Shown one piece after another: positions 1 through 7,950 of a stretch of 64,000 bases of DNA. The position numbers and the translations under genes are program-made. Source of the stretch: Lunatibacter salilacus (lineage in GTDB: Bacteria > Bacteroidota > Bacteroidia > Cytophagales > Cyclobacteriaceae). Numbering within the stretch: position 1 is the stretch's first letter; each line of letters begins with the position of its first letter. The DNA is taken from NCBI RefSeq assembly GCF_009797935.1, contig NZ_VOLC01000006.1:124001-188000 (forward strand), written 5' to 3'. Under the pieces are notes generated by a model. The model had not been told where the DNA came from. It saw only the letters and a list, made by a program, of their open reading frames with translations, and searched no databases.

Positions 1-3000
1 CTATTGGATGAATTCGGAAATTCAACCAATCAGGTATATTTTCCATCCCAAAACAACGCCAACGTACGTTACACACCCAACCTCAACGGTATTGTTCAAA
101 TAAACCTTCAGAGTACAACCTCTTTTTTTATCTATGACATCGCTGCGCTGAATGCGCCTGCAGAAGAATTCATAACCTTGGACTTGGAAGAACCCCAATG
201 GATAAAAGAAATCCATACCAGGCATTGGACAGGTACAGGAAATGCTAGCGCTACCTCAATGTTACTTGGAACCCATCTGGATAGCCTGGTGCAGGTGGCC
301 ACCCTTAATCCGGGAGACCTCACAGTTAAAGTCACCACTTTGCCGGAAGCTATAAAGGCTAGATATATACGGGTAGCTCACACACTAGTACAGGAGAATT
401 TTAAAAAAGTAACCGTATTTGAAATAAATGCATTTGCCGAACCGGCACCAGAACCACCCTTGGCTGCAGTTTGGGATTCCTTTGCCGGCGTCTACCCATC
501 ACTTTCCTCCGGCGAAGCTGTAACCGCTTCAGCCAGCTCAACAGTGGGCTCCGGACCATTCAGTCCCGAGAGAGTGATAGACAATGATTTCTCCACATCA
601 TGGGTATCGGACAACCCGCTTCCGGATCGGTATGTCTCAAACCCCATGCAAAATATCCTCCTCGGCACTCTTGGAAGCTCCTCGAATCAGGCCAGCATGG
701 GGAACGCCACGGACGGCTCTTTGGGAAATATGACTCCTATAATTCAACCTGCCGCCGGAGAATCTGTCGCTTGGTATTCACTTTCCATCCCAGCATCCCG
801 CATTCACCGTTTGGGATTGCGGATCGCTGCCAATTTTAGCCACGATGTACAAATTCAGGTAATATCTACCACCGGCCAAGTCAAAAATCTCAGCTATCCG
901 GTGGGCACTTCCGGACATCAGCGGTTTGTGGTAGAACTGGATGACGTAAACCAACTTTACCTTTCTTCCGCAGGGAATTTCAGCATTCAGGAAATGGCAG
1001 CCTACAGTCACCCGTTGACGGAACATGTCACGGTTGATTTGGGAGAGGTTAAACCTATTACATGGATACGCACCCGCCACTGGAACGGCAATAACAATTC
1101 TGTCGCAGCACAATTACTCGTGGGTGCTACTTTGGAGGATTTTACCGAAGTTGAGACCCTAGATCCTTCCCGTCTGGATTTTCAAAACATTATTCTTTCA
1201 GCCCCCATTAATGGCAGGTATATACGTATTGCCCATCAATTGGTAGACGAAAACTTCAAAAAGGCGACTGTTCAGGAAATCACTGTTTTTGATGAATTTG
1301 GGAATTACGGACCGGCTCCTACTCCAAAACCTCAGGAAAGAAGTTTTGGGGAATTGTTTGGGGTAAACACCGTTTGGGCTTGGGGCACCAATAAGGTTCC
1401 CAACATGCAAGGACCTACCGAAGGCGCAAATAAATTCAACCGTGTGGCTTCCCAGGCCAGAAACTACCACAATATCCACTGGGATACGGAAGATCCGGAT
1501 ATAGCTCCTAATTATGACCCTGCCAATCTTCAGGTGAGGTATGTCTGGACTCAATACCGTCAAGATTATTCCGACTGGCAAAATAAAGGATTTACCGTGG
1601 ATGCCACCTTCACGTTTGACAGGTTTCCCGAATCAGCATGGAATACACCGTATGCTTCGGCCTACGCCTTGGGACAAGCATTTGGCAGTTATTTTGGCCC
1701 GTCCAACGAAAACCTAATCCGGACTGTTGAGATAGGAAATGAACCTTGGACCTACAGTGATTCGACCTATACCCAGATTTTGGAAGGAATGGCCCAAGCT
1801 ATTAAATCTGAAGATCCGGAATTATTTGTATTGCCCTGCGCCCTTCAGGCATCCAATCCTGAGGCTGGAAATACGGGAACGATTAAGGATTTTATGGGAT
1901 ATAAGATTTCGGAAGCAGCGGCTCCCTATTTGGATGGAATTAACCTTCACTTATATAGTTATATCCGCAATGATCAAGGCATCAGGTTAGCAGTTCATCC
2001 CGAACATCCCGCTTCTGAGATGCGTGCGCTGTTTGCCGGTCTACGATTTAGGGATACAAATATGCCAGGTAAAGAAGTGCATGTAACGGAATGGGGATGG
2101 GATTCATCCAGTACCAACGAAACAGCTATCAACAGTGAGGCAGTCAGTGCGGTATCCCAAGCCGTCTATGCGTTGAGAGGTTTGTTTTGGCTAAGCCGTA
2201 TGGGCGTGGACAGAGCGCATTGGTATTTTTTTGCAAATGTCAATGTAACTCGCGGCGATACGCCTAAAAACTATGACCGATCCGGCTTGACCGAATCCCT
2301 AAGAGAAAATTTTAAAGAAAAACGTTCATTTACGGCAGTGGAAGCTCTAAAAAACAAAATGGCAGACCTGCATTTTCAGGAGGTAATCAGGGAGGATGAT
2401 ACTGCTTATATTTATCTGTTGAGAAATCAAAACGGAGAAAATTCCCACCTAGTAGCCTGGCGACCAGTTGTTGGTGACGACACAGTTGCTATATCAACAC
2501 CTTTACCTTATGATTTTGCAGCAGATTCAGCCTGGCACCTTTCAGGATTAGATCCTCAGGGCGAGGCTGTTTCGGTAACCTACGAAAACGGTAGATTAAT
2601 ACTACCCCTTTCGTCCAAACCCCTACTTATTCAACTGACTCACCCTAATGCGAGTGCACTGCGACAAGACCTCACGGCTACTTTAGCGACAAGCAAAGAG
2701 GAAACCAAACTTATTTTAAAGACCAGTGTCCCAGTCGATGATATTGGGCAAATTTCCTTAACTCAAGGAACTGAACAGGGGATTACTTCACTACTATGGG
2801 AAAAGCAAGACGAGCAAACCTGGACAACATCCATCAGCCAGCTAATTCCTGGAAACTACTCCACGCAAGCACTATTGGAAAAACACTTGGTGGAAACGAA
2901 TACGGTACATTTTGAGATCGAGGGGTCTCTGGCCTTATTCCCCAATCCAACAAATGGACCTACCCAGTTGGTTTTGAAACAAACCTTTGAGCAGGCAAGT

Positions 3001-3165
3001 CAGGTAACTATCATCCGCTTAGATGGGTTGGTGGTCAAAGCCCTTACCGTCCCGGCACATACCAAGCAAATTGACCTCCCACTCGAAAACTTGCAAAAAG
3101 GCACTTATGTCCTTCAATTGGAAAATGGAAGCTACATAACAAAAGTGAAGTTCCTCAAAAAATAA
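1..3165 (+). CDS. Secreted clan GH-A glycoside hydrolase with discoidin-like modules and T9SS sorting domain (5' end missing)
   Basis: The reading frame is open from the first base, so the start and signal peptide lie outside the window. Numbering from residue 1 at base 4, two similar F5/8 type C-like beta modules cover about 40-145 and 330-433; both carry the pattern RHW...G...RYIR(I/V)AH...ENFKK, so one is probably a duplication of the other. A third such stretch lies near 165-205. The catalytic part (about 447-800) has the two glutamates of a clan GH-A TIM barrel: E580 in IGNEPW (acid/base) and E696 in VTEWGW (nucleophile), 116 residues apart. The last 80 residues (FPNP...GTYVLQL...KVKFLKK) are a type A Por/type IX secretion sorting domain, so the enzyme is probably secreted or surface-anchored. 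The exact GH family cannot be set by eye; a beta-glucan substrate is a guess from the neighbouring laminarinase locus. Confidence 0.85.
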   Translation, partial: LLDEFGNSTNQVYFPSQNNANVRYTPNLNGIVQINLQSTTSFFIYDIAALNAPAEEFITLDLEEPQWIKEIHTRHWTGTGNASATSMLLGTHLDSLVQVATLNPGDLTVKVTTLPEAIKARYIRVAHTLVQENFKKVTVFEINAFAEPAPEPPLAAVWDSFAGVYPSLSSGEAVTASASSTVGSGPFSPERVIDNDFSTSWVSDNPLPDRYVSNPMQNILLGTLGSSSNQASMGNATDGSLGNMTPIIQPAAGESVAWYSLSIPASRIHRLGLRIAANFSHDVQIQVISTTGQVKNLSYPVGTSGHQRFVVELDDVNQLYLSSAGNFSIQEMAAYSHPLTEHVTVDLGEVKPITWIRTRHWNGNNNSVAAQLLVGATLEDFTEVETLDPSRLDFQNIILSAPINGRYIRIAHQLVDENFKKATVQEITVFDEFGNYGPAPTPKPQERSFGELFGVNTVWAWGTNKVPNMQGPTEGANKFNRVASQARNYHNIHWDTEDPDIAPNYDPANLQVRYVWTQYRQDYSDWQNKGFTVDATFTFDRFPESAWNTPYASAYALGQAFGSYFGPSNENLIRTVEIGNEPWTYSDSTYTQILEGMAQAIKSEDPELFVLPCALQASNPEAGNTGTIKDFMGYKISEAAAPYLDGINLHLYSYIRNDQGIRLAVHPEHPASEMRALFAGLRFRDTNMPGKEVHVTEWGWDSSSTNETAINSEAVSAVSQAVYALRGLFWLSRMGVDRAHWYFFANVNVTRGDTPKNYDRSGLTESLRENFKEKRSFTAVEALKNKMADLHFQEVIREDDTAYIYLLRNQNGENSHLVAWRPVVGDDTVAISTPLPYDFAADSAWHLSGLDPQGEAVSVTYENGRLILPLSSKPLLIQLTHPNASALRQDLTATLATSKEETKLILKTSVPVDDIGQISLTQGTEQGITSLLWEKQDEQTWTTSISQLIPGNYSTQALLEKHLVETNTVHFEIEGSLALFPNPTNGPTQLVLKQTFEQASQVTIIRLDGLVVKALTVPAHTKQIDLPLENLQKGTYVLQLENGSYITKVKFLKK

Positions 3166-3360
3166 ACTTACGTATATCACGCTACAATTACAGAAGCCTG
3201 GAGGGCTTCAACGACAATTACCCAGGGCCAAACTCGGGGTTTGCGATCCAATCCACCCCCCTGACACCCTAGGGGGGTGAACAAAGTCCTGCCTATGATA
3301 TACCCGATTTTGGATATTTATTTCTTTCCTTAACACTGCCTTATGTAAATAAGGTAAAGC

Positions 3361-3395
3361 AAAAACCCCAAGGAAAATATTTCCTTGGGGTTTTT
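3361..3395. terminator. Bidirectional rho-independent terminator
   Basis: A nearly perfect inverted repeat, AAAAACCCCAAGGAAA against TTTCCTTGGGGTTTTT, with A and T tracts on both sides. It lies between the converging GH-A hydrolase and the GH16 gene and can stop transcription from both. Confidence 0.9.
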
Positions 3396-3445
3396 AATTC
3401 CAACATTCGAAATAACCGGGCTCCTCATAAAAAAACCTAATACAT

Positions 3446-4585
3446 TTATCCAGCTTTATTGGATTGAAAAACCCGAATGTAGTCTACTACCAACTGTTGG
3501 GGGAAAATGGTCGTAGCGTCCGGGCTTCCCGGCCAGTTTCCACCTACTGCCAAATTCACCAATAGGAAAAAAGGTTTCCGAAATTCATCCATAAACGCAG
3601 GGCTAATGTCTTCCCTGTGAAATTCTACGTCATCCAATAACCAAACGATTTTTTCCGCATCCCAGATGATGGAAAACACGTGAAATTTATCATTGAAGAT
3701 ACCCTCAGCAAGTGTATGTTGTCCCCCCGTATAGCGATAGGTTCCGTTTTCATCATAATGGATCGTTCCATGGACCGTATTGTTTCGACCGTTGGCATTT
3801 CCACCCACCATCTCCATAATATCAATCTCACCGGAAGCAGGCCAATTGATTTCAGTAATGCTTTCTCCAAGCATCCAGAAGGCTGGCCATATCCCCTGCC
3901 CTTTCGGCAACACAGCACGTATATCTATCCGTCCAAACGTAAAAGACTTTTTCCCCTGCGTTTTAAGGCGTGTAGATGTATAGTTTTTTCCACCAAATTC
4001 CTGCTGTTTGGCTTGGATAATCAAATATCCATCCTCAACAGTTGTATTCTCCCTTCGATAATATTGAAGTTCATTATTACCCCATCCGCATAGGTTTGGA
4101 CAACCGTCTCCGATTTCATATACCCAATCTTCTGATAACGCTGTGCCTTCAAATTCATCCTGCCATACCAACGAATACCCCTCATAGCTAAGCGGGGACT
4201 CAAAGCCAGTTTCAGGAATTCCCTGACCTAACATTTGTTCTGTGATAACCACCTCCCTCGTGTCTGATATAAAATCAGCTTCCGTAGTGTGTGCTTGGAC
4301 AGTAACTACAAAAGTGCCGGGAGTTTGGTAGCTATAGGTAACTGATTCTTCTTCTACCCTAACTGGAAGTTGCCCCGGCAATCCGTAATCGATTTTAAAG
4401 AAATTTGCGTTTGCGGCGTCAAAATTTATCGTCACCTGACCATTCTGAAGGTATTCCACATCAATTTCCAAATTGCTGGGAAGCTGCAAGGGAATTTCCT
4501 CTGTTGCTTCTTCACAGGCGTTACTTCCGCCCAAAATGGTAAGAAGCAAAGCCAGTGTTTTTAATTTAACTAACATAAGTATCAT
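3446..4585 (-). CDS. GH16 endo-beta-1,3-glucanase (laminarinase-like) lipoprotein with PKD domain
   Basis: Predicted to cut beta-1,3-glucans such as laminarin at the cell surface. A lipoprotein signal ends in SNAC with the lipidated cysteine at residue 24. A PKD-like beta domain covers about 40-115 and the GH16 jelly roll about 135-375. The signature GEIDIMEMVG places the nucleophile E253, the helper D255 and the acid/base E258; the methionine (ExDxME) is the beta-bulge form typical of laminarinases. The start overlaps the stop of the upstream PKD lipoprotein gene by four bases (ATGA), so the two are probably translationally coupled; a start nine bases further in (4576) is also possible. It is the last gene of the susC-susD-lipoprotein-GH16 operon. 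Confidence 0.93.
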   Translation of the reverse strand: MILMLVKLKTLALLLTILGGSNACEEATEEIPLQLPSNLEIDVEYLQNGQVTINFDAANANFFKIDYGLPGQLPVRVEEESVTYSYQTPGTFVVTVQAHTTEADFISDTREVVITEQMLGQGIPETGFESPLSYEGYSLVWQDEFEGTALSEDWVYEIGDGCPNLCGWGNNELQYYRRENTTVEDGYLIIQAKQQEFGGKNYTSTRLKTQGKKSFTFGRIDIRAVLPKGQGIWPAFWMLGESITEINWPASGEIDIMEMVGGNANGRNNTVHGTIHYDENGTYRYTGGQHTLAEGIFNDKFHVFSIIWDAEKIVWLLDDVEFHREDISPAFMDEFRKPFFLLVNLAVGGNWPGSPDATTIFPQQLVVDYIRVFQSNKAG

Positions 4586-6072
4586 TCAGTTTCCGCAGGA
4601 ACAAGTACGAAGGACCAAAAGACACCCCCATCAGGGGCTACGTCAATGGTTATGGTCACTTCTTCAGTTCCATCTTCGTTTATGTAGTTGATCACTTCAT
4701 AAGTGACCGATTTATCATCCTCAGGAGGTCCGGCGGTATATTCACCACCGTTAAAGGCTTTGGGTAGGACTAAAAAGGCACCTGTTCCTGTCACAGTAAT
4801 GGTGGGATTGGTGGCTCCACTGCCTGGGGTAAAAGAAAACTCATGAACTCCTGAAGCCCATTCAGCGCCCGGTAGACCTTCCAAATTGGACTCTGGCTGA
4901 CATTCGTCGGAACTTACGCCCATATATACTTCACCAAATATATCCCCCTGCGCGTCATATTCCATTGAGCCATCCTCACCGAAAGAAAAGAGATCATTGA
5001 ACAAGCAAGCCCTTTCTTCAGATAAATCAGCACCTCCGGGATACCATTCGTCGCTACCCGGATTGGGGCCAACCCCGAATGCTCCTGCGGCGGGCTTTAA
5101 TTTCCACGTCTTTGAACCTTCACCAACAAGGTCGGCTAAGGTGAAATTAACATCCCCTGGCTCGGGTTCCGGTTCTGGTTCCGGTTCAGGTTCTGCACCC
5201 GAGTCGAAGCCTGCCGGAATCAAACGAATATACCATGCTAATCCTTCGTTGGCCTGATCAACAAAACGTAAGAACAGCTCATTCTCTTCTATATTAACGA
5301 TCTGGTAGGTTCTGCCTCCGGCAAAATATCCGATAAACCCACCATTAGCGATAGTAAGTAACGGATAGTCATCAGCAGGCTCCACAATGGACCAAGAAAG
5401 TGTAGCTGGAGGCGTGTAGGGCGCCCTTAAATCCCCAACACCGGAATCTTCAGCTCCCGGAAAACTGGCCCCTTGCGCTGCATTGATGTAGACATCGCCG
5501 TTGGTTTGCATTACAAATCCAAAGTCTGCTAAAATAAACGTATATCTATCATCATACATTCCTCCTCCAGCTTTTTCGTTTGGTTGAGCTTGATACCACT
5601 CTGGGAAATCCCCTGCTTGGGATGGATCTGGACCCACACCAAAATGGCCGGACCTCGCAGAATCCAATACCCAAGTTTTACCTTCAGTAGCGGATGGACC
5701 TCCGGTAAGTAAATTATAAAGCGGCTTGTCCAACAAAACCGGATCGGTTTGATCGATCGTAATAACTTGGCTGTAGGCCGCACTGCCTCCTGCATTGAAA
5801 ACGGTAAGGGTCACCGTGTATTCTCCCGCTAAAGGATAGGTACCTGTCACAGTTTTTCCTGATACTTGGCTTCCATTGCCCAGATCCCAATTCATCATGA
5901 AGAAGTCTCCATCGGCACTGAAATTCAATATATTGTCACTTTCTGTTGACGCGTGAAACCCAAATTGGGCATCCTCCGCAGACGGAGGAGGGGCATCCAG
6001 CGAATATTCTTCTACGCAGGCCCATACCAAAAACAGGGTTATGAAGCCTATAAAATAGCTATGTCTTTTCAT
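4582..6072 (-). CDS. PKD-domain surface lipoprotein, probable glycan-binding protein of the laminarin locus
   Basis: A lipoprotein whose signal peptide MKRHSYFIGF...LVWAC decides the start at 6072. The frame stays open 14 codons upstream, but that extension is made only by the 88-bp repeat. After a PKD-like domain (about 30-105) come two related modules, each with the pattern KTW-L....GHFGVGP or KTWKLKP..GAFGVGP and a WYP motif, joined by a glutamate-proline repeat linker. The module pair looks like a duplicated beta-sandwich. No catalytic residues are recognised. Position after susD and before GH16 fits a surface glycan-binding protein (SusE/F-like role), which is inference. It shares a four-base overlap with the GH16 gene. 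Confidence 0.8.
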   Translation of the reverse strand: MKRHSYFIGFITLFLVWACVEEYSLDAPPPSAEDAQFGFHASTESDNILNFSADGDFFMMNWDLGNGSQVSGKTVTGTYPLAGEYTVTLTVFNAGGSAAYSQVITIDQTDPVLLDKPLYNLLTGGPSATEGKTWVLDSARSGHFGVGPDPSQAGDFPEWYQAQPNEKAGGGMYDDRYTFILADFGFVMQTNGDVYINAAQGASFPGAEDSGVGDLRAPYTPPATLSWSIVEPADDYPLLTIANGGFIGYFAGGRTYQIVNIEENELFLRFVDQANEGLAWYIRLIPAGFDSGAEPEPEPEPEPEPGDVNFTLADLVGEGSKTWKLKPAAGAFGVGPNPGSDEWYPGGADLSEERACLFNDLFSFGEDGSMEYDAQGDIFGEVYMGVSSDECQPESNLEGLPGAEWASGVHEFSFTPGSGATNPTITVTGTGAFLVLPKAFNGGEYTAGPPEDDKSVTYEVINYINEDGTEEVTITIDVAPDGGVFWSFVLVPAETE

Positions 6073-6160
6073 GTGTTTATAATTGTTTTTTAATGGCCAC
6101 ATGGAATCTCGCAATAATAATCATCCTAGTGTGTGACGATCTCGTCATGCTCGATTTCAT
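6073..6160 (-). repeat. 88-bp start-codon-adjacent element, copy A1
   Basis: Read on the minus strand it runs from an ATGAAATCGAG end to TTATAAACAC and stops exactly at the ATG of the PKD lipoprotein gene. It encloses a 27-codon open frame (6077-6160) beginning MKSSM and containing MIIIARFH, whose TAA lies four bases before the next ATG. It is a tandem partner of copy A2. Copies B1 (7750-7837) and C (14599-14686) have the same length and encode the same kind of peptide. Confidence 0.85.
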
Positions 6161-6267
6161 CTGTTTATAATTGTCTTTTTATGGTCACCCCGATTAGTCG
6201 GGGCATGCTATGAAATCTCGCCAGAATAATCATCCCATTGAGTGACTTCCATCATACTCGATTTCAT
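6161..6267 (-). repeat. Element copy A2 (long form with hairpin insert)
   Basis: Same ends as copy A1, but with an inserted hairpin CCCCGA-ctaa-TCGGGG before the GACCAT...AAACAG tail, giving 107 bp. The ends ATGAAATC and GATTTCAT are inverted repeats. The small open frame is broken after a few codons by an indel. It ends exactly at the ATGAAA that opens copy A1. Confidence 0.8.
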
Positions 6268-6279
6268 AATAGTTTTTTA

Positions 6280-7749
6280 TTAATACCCTGGGTTTTGTGT
6301 CCAATTGCCTCCAGCAAGGTCAATCTCAACCTGCGGTATAGGAAACAATTCGTTTCTGTTTGTCTGAAATCCTTCGATCTCAGCAGCGGCTCTCCCTGTT
6401 CTCACCAAATCAAAGAAGCGATAGCCCTCACCGGAAAGCTCAAACCTTCTTTCTAAGAGAATATCATCTAATAACTCAGCACCTGAACTAGTTACTGGGG
6501 ACATGTCCACTCGCGCTCTTACTTTATTAAGTTCGATTCTCGCCCCTTCATCATTGCCAGTTTTCTGGAAAGCCTCCGCAGCCATCAACAAGACATCTGC
6601 AAAACGGATTACCCTGTAGTTCAACGGGCTCGTCAAGTCATCATCGGGCAGTCCACGTTCATCCAAACGCTTTATATACTTGTTGTTGTAATAACCGGTG
6701 TGGCCACCGCCGCCTATCGCGTAACTTATCGCATCGGGATTGGGTTGAGCTGCAATAAAGGCATCAATGTCTAAGATCGTAGCGTCTCGCCGGGGGTCAC
6801 TTTCATCGAATGCGTCATAAAGATCCTGCGTAGGTAGATTGTAACTGTTTCCATCTCCGTAGAGTGGTCCGTTATATTGCCGAATGCTGTGAAAACCAAC
6901 TGCCGCATTTCCTTCCAGACATGCAAAACAACCATAGCTACCACCTTCCTGACCGGAATATTGAATCGTAAAAACGTCTTCATTTACATTTTCATTTTCC
7001 AAATAAAACAATCGGCTGTAATCATTAAAGAGGCCATATCCGGCTTGATTGCTGGTGATCAAATCACCCAAAACAGCCGCTGCCTCGGTATTTTTACCCT
7101 GATATAAATACACCTTACCCAGTAAAGCCATTGCAGCTCCCTTGGTTATGCGACCGATTACGGGGACATTCCATTCCAATACATCGATTGCAGTTTGCAG
7201 ATCGCTCTCAATTTGTGCGTAAACTTCCGCTTTGGGTGTTCTGTCCAAACCGCTAAGCTCATTAATGGAAGTTCTTCTATCCACCAGCAAGGGCACATCA
7301 CCAAAATAGGAAACGAGCACGAAGTAATAGTATGCCCGAAGAAATGAGGCTTCGGCCATAATTCGTTCCTTGCCATCAAAATCGATGTTGTCTCTATTTT
7401 CGAAAATATAATTGGTTCTGGCGATTCCTGCGAAATTAAACCGCATCAAGCTCCTCAGTTCCTCATTTACCCCTCCGTGCGTCATGCTTTCTATTTCATG
7501 AAGGCCTCTGCTGTCGTTCACACTTTCTCCGCCTGCGATGGCATTGTCAGAAGCGATTTCTCCTATCCAAACCTGCAGGTAGGAAGTCTGCATCAAATCA
7601 TATGCTCCAATCAAAGCCCTTTCATAATCCTCAGGAGTATTGAAAAAACTTTCAGCATCCTGGCTAAATTCAGGATCAATGTCCAATAATTGATCGCAGG
7701 AGGAAAGAAGTCCTAATACAATCAATAATTTTAAATATATCGTTTTCAT
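6280..7749 (-). CDS. SusD/RagB-family nutrient-binding lipoprotein (laminarin locus)
   Basis: Outer-membrane lipoprotein lid of the SusCD importer; it binds glycan oligomers and hands them to the SusC channel. The signal peptide MKTIYLKLLIVLGLLSSC has its lipid cysteine at residue 18, followed by DQLLDIDPE and a helical TPR-like fold with FLRAYYYF and a C-terminal RRFELSGEGYRFFDLVRTGRA block, all usual for SusD. Length 489 residues is normal. The start at 7749 is chosen for the signal peptide; the in-frame extension to 7791 is repeat sequence. It lies between susC and the PKD lipoprotein in one operon, with two element copies in each spacer. Confidence 0.93.
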   Translation of the reverse strand: MKTIYLKLLIVLGLLSSCDQLLDIDPEFSQDAESFFNTPEDYERALIGAYDLMQTSYLQVWIGEIASDNAIAGGESVNDSRGLHEIESMTHGGVNEELRSLMRFNFAGIARTNYIFENRDNIDFDGKERIMAEASFLRAYYYFVLVSYFGDVPLLVDRRTSINELSGLDRTPKAEVYAQIESDLQTAIDVLEWNVPVIGRITKGAAMALLGKVYLYQGKNTEAAAVLGDLITSNQAGYGLFNDYSRLFYLENENVNEDVFTIQYSGQEGGSYGCFACLEGNAAVGFHSIRQYNGPLYGDGNSYNLPTQDLYDAFDESDPRRDATILDIDAFIAAQPNPDAISYAIGGGGHTGYYNNKYIKRLDERGLPDDDLTSPLNYRVIRFADVLLMAAEAFQKTGNDEGARIELNKVRARVDMSPVTSSGAELLDDILLERRFELSGEGYRFFDLVRTGRAAAEIEGFQTNRNELFPIPQVEIDLAGGNWTQNPGY

Positions 7750-7837
7750 GTGTTTATAATTGTTTTTTAATGGCCACATGGAATCTCGCAATTATAATCA
7801 TCCCTCCGTGCGTCGCCTGCGTCATGCTCGATTTCAT
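7750..7837 (-). repeat. 88-bp start-codon-adjacent element, copy B1
   Basis: Identical in plan to A1 and ending exactly at the susD start codon. Its 27-codon frame (MKSSM ... MIIIARFH ... IKKQL) differs from A1 mainly in the stretch between residues 6 and 12. The last 45 bases before the ATG are almost the same as in A1. Confidence 0.85.
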
Positions 7838-7945
7838 CTGTTTATAACTGTTTTTTAATGGTCAGACCTGACTGCCGTCAGGCAGGTGGAATCTCGCTAC
7901 GATAATCACCCCACTTTGTGACGTTCTCTTCATGCTCGATTTCAT
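7838..7945 (-). repeat. Element copy B2 (long form with hairpin insert)
   Basis: The 108-bp form. A hairpin CCTGAC-ggca-GTCAGG sits at the same place as the hairpin in A2 but with a different stem sequence. The small frame starts MKSSM, keeps IVARFHL and then reads through the hairpin to a TGA. It begins six bases after the susC stop and ends at the ATGAAA of B1. Confidence 0.8.
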
Positions 7946-7950
7946 GTATA

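Noticed and set aside
4997-5257. Plus-strand frame with a glycine-serine repeat
   Set aside because: It is the complement of the glutamate-proline linker of the PKD lipoprotein on the minus strand.
6073-6114. Longer N-termini (MRDSMWPLKNNYKH) for the PKD lipoprotein and SusD
   Set aside because: The extension is identical in both because it is the shared repeat, and it would bury the lipoprotein signal peptides.
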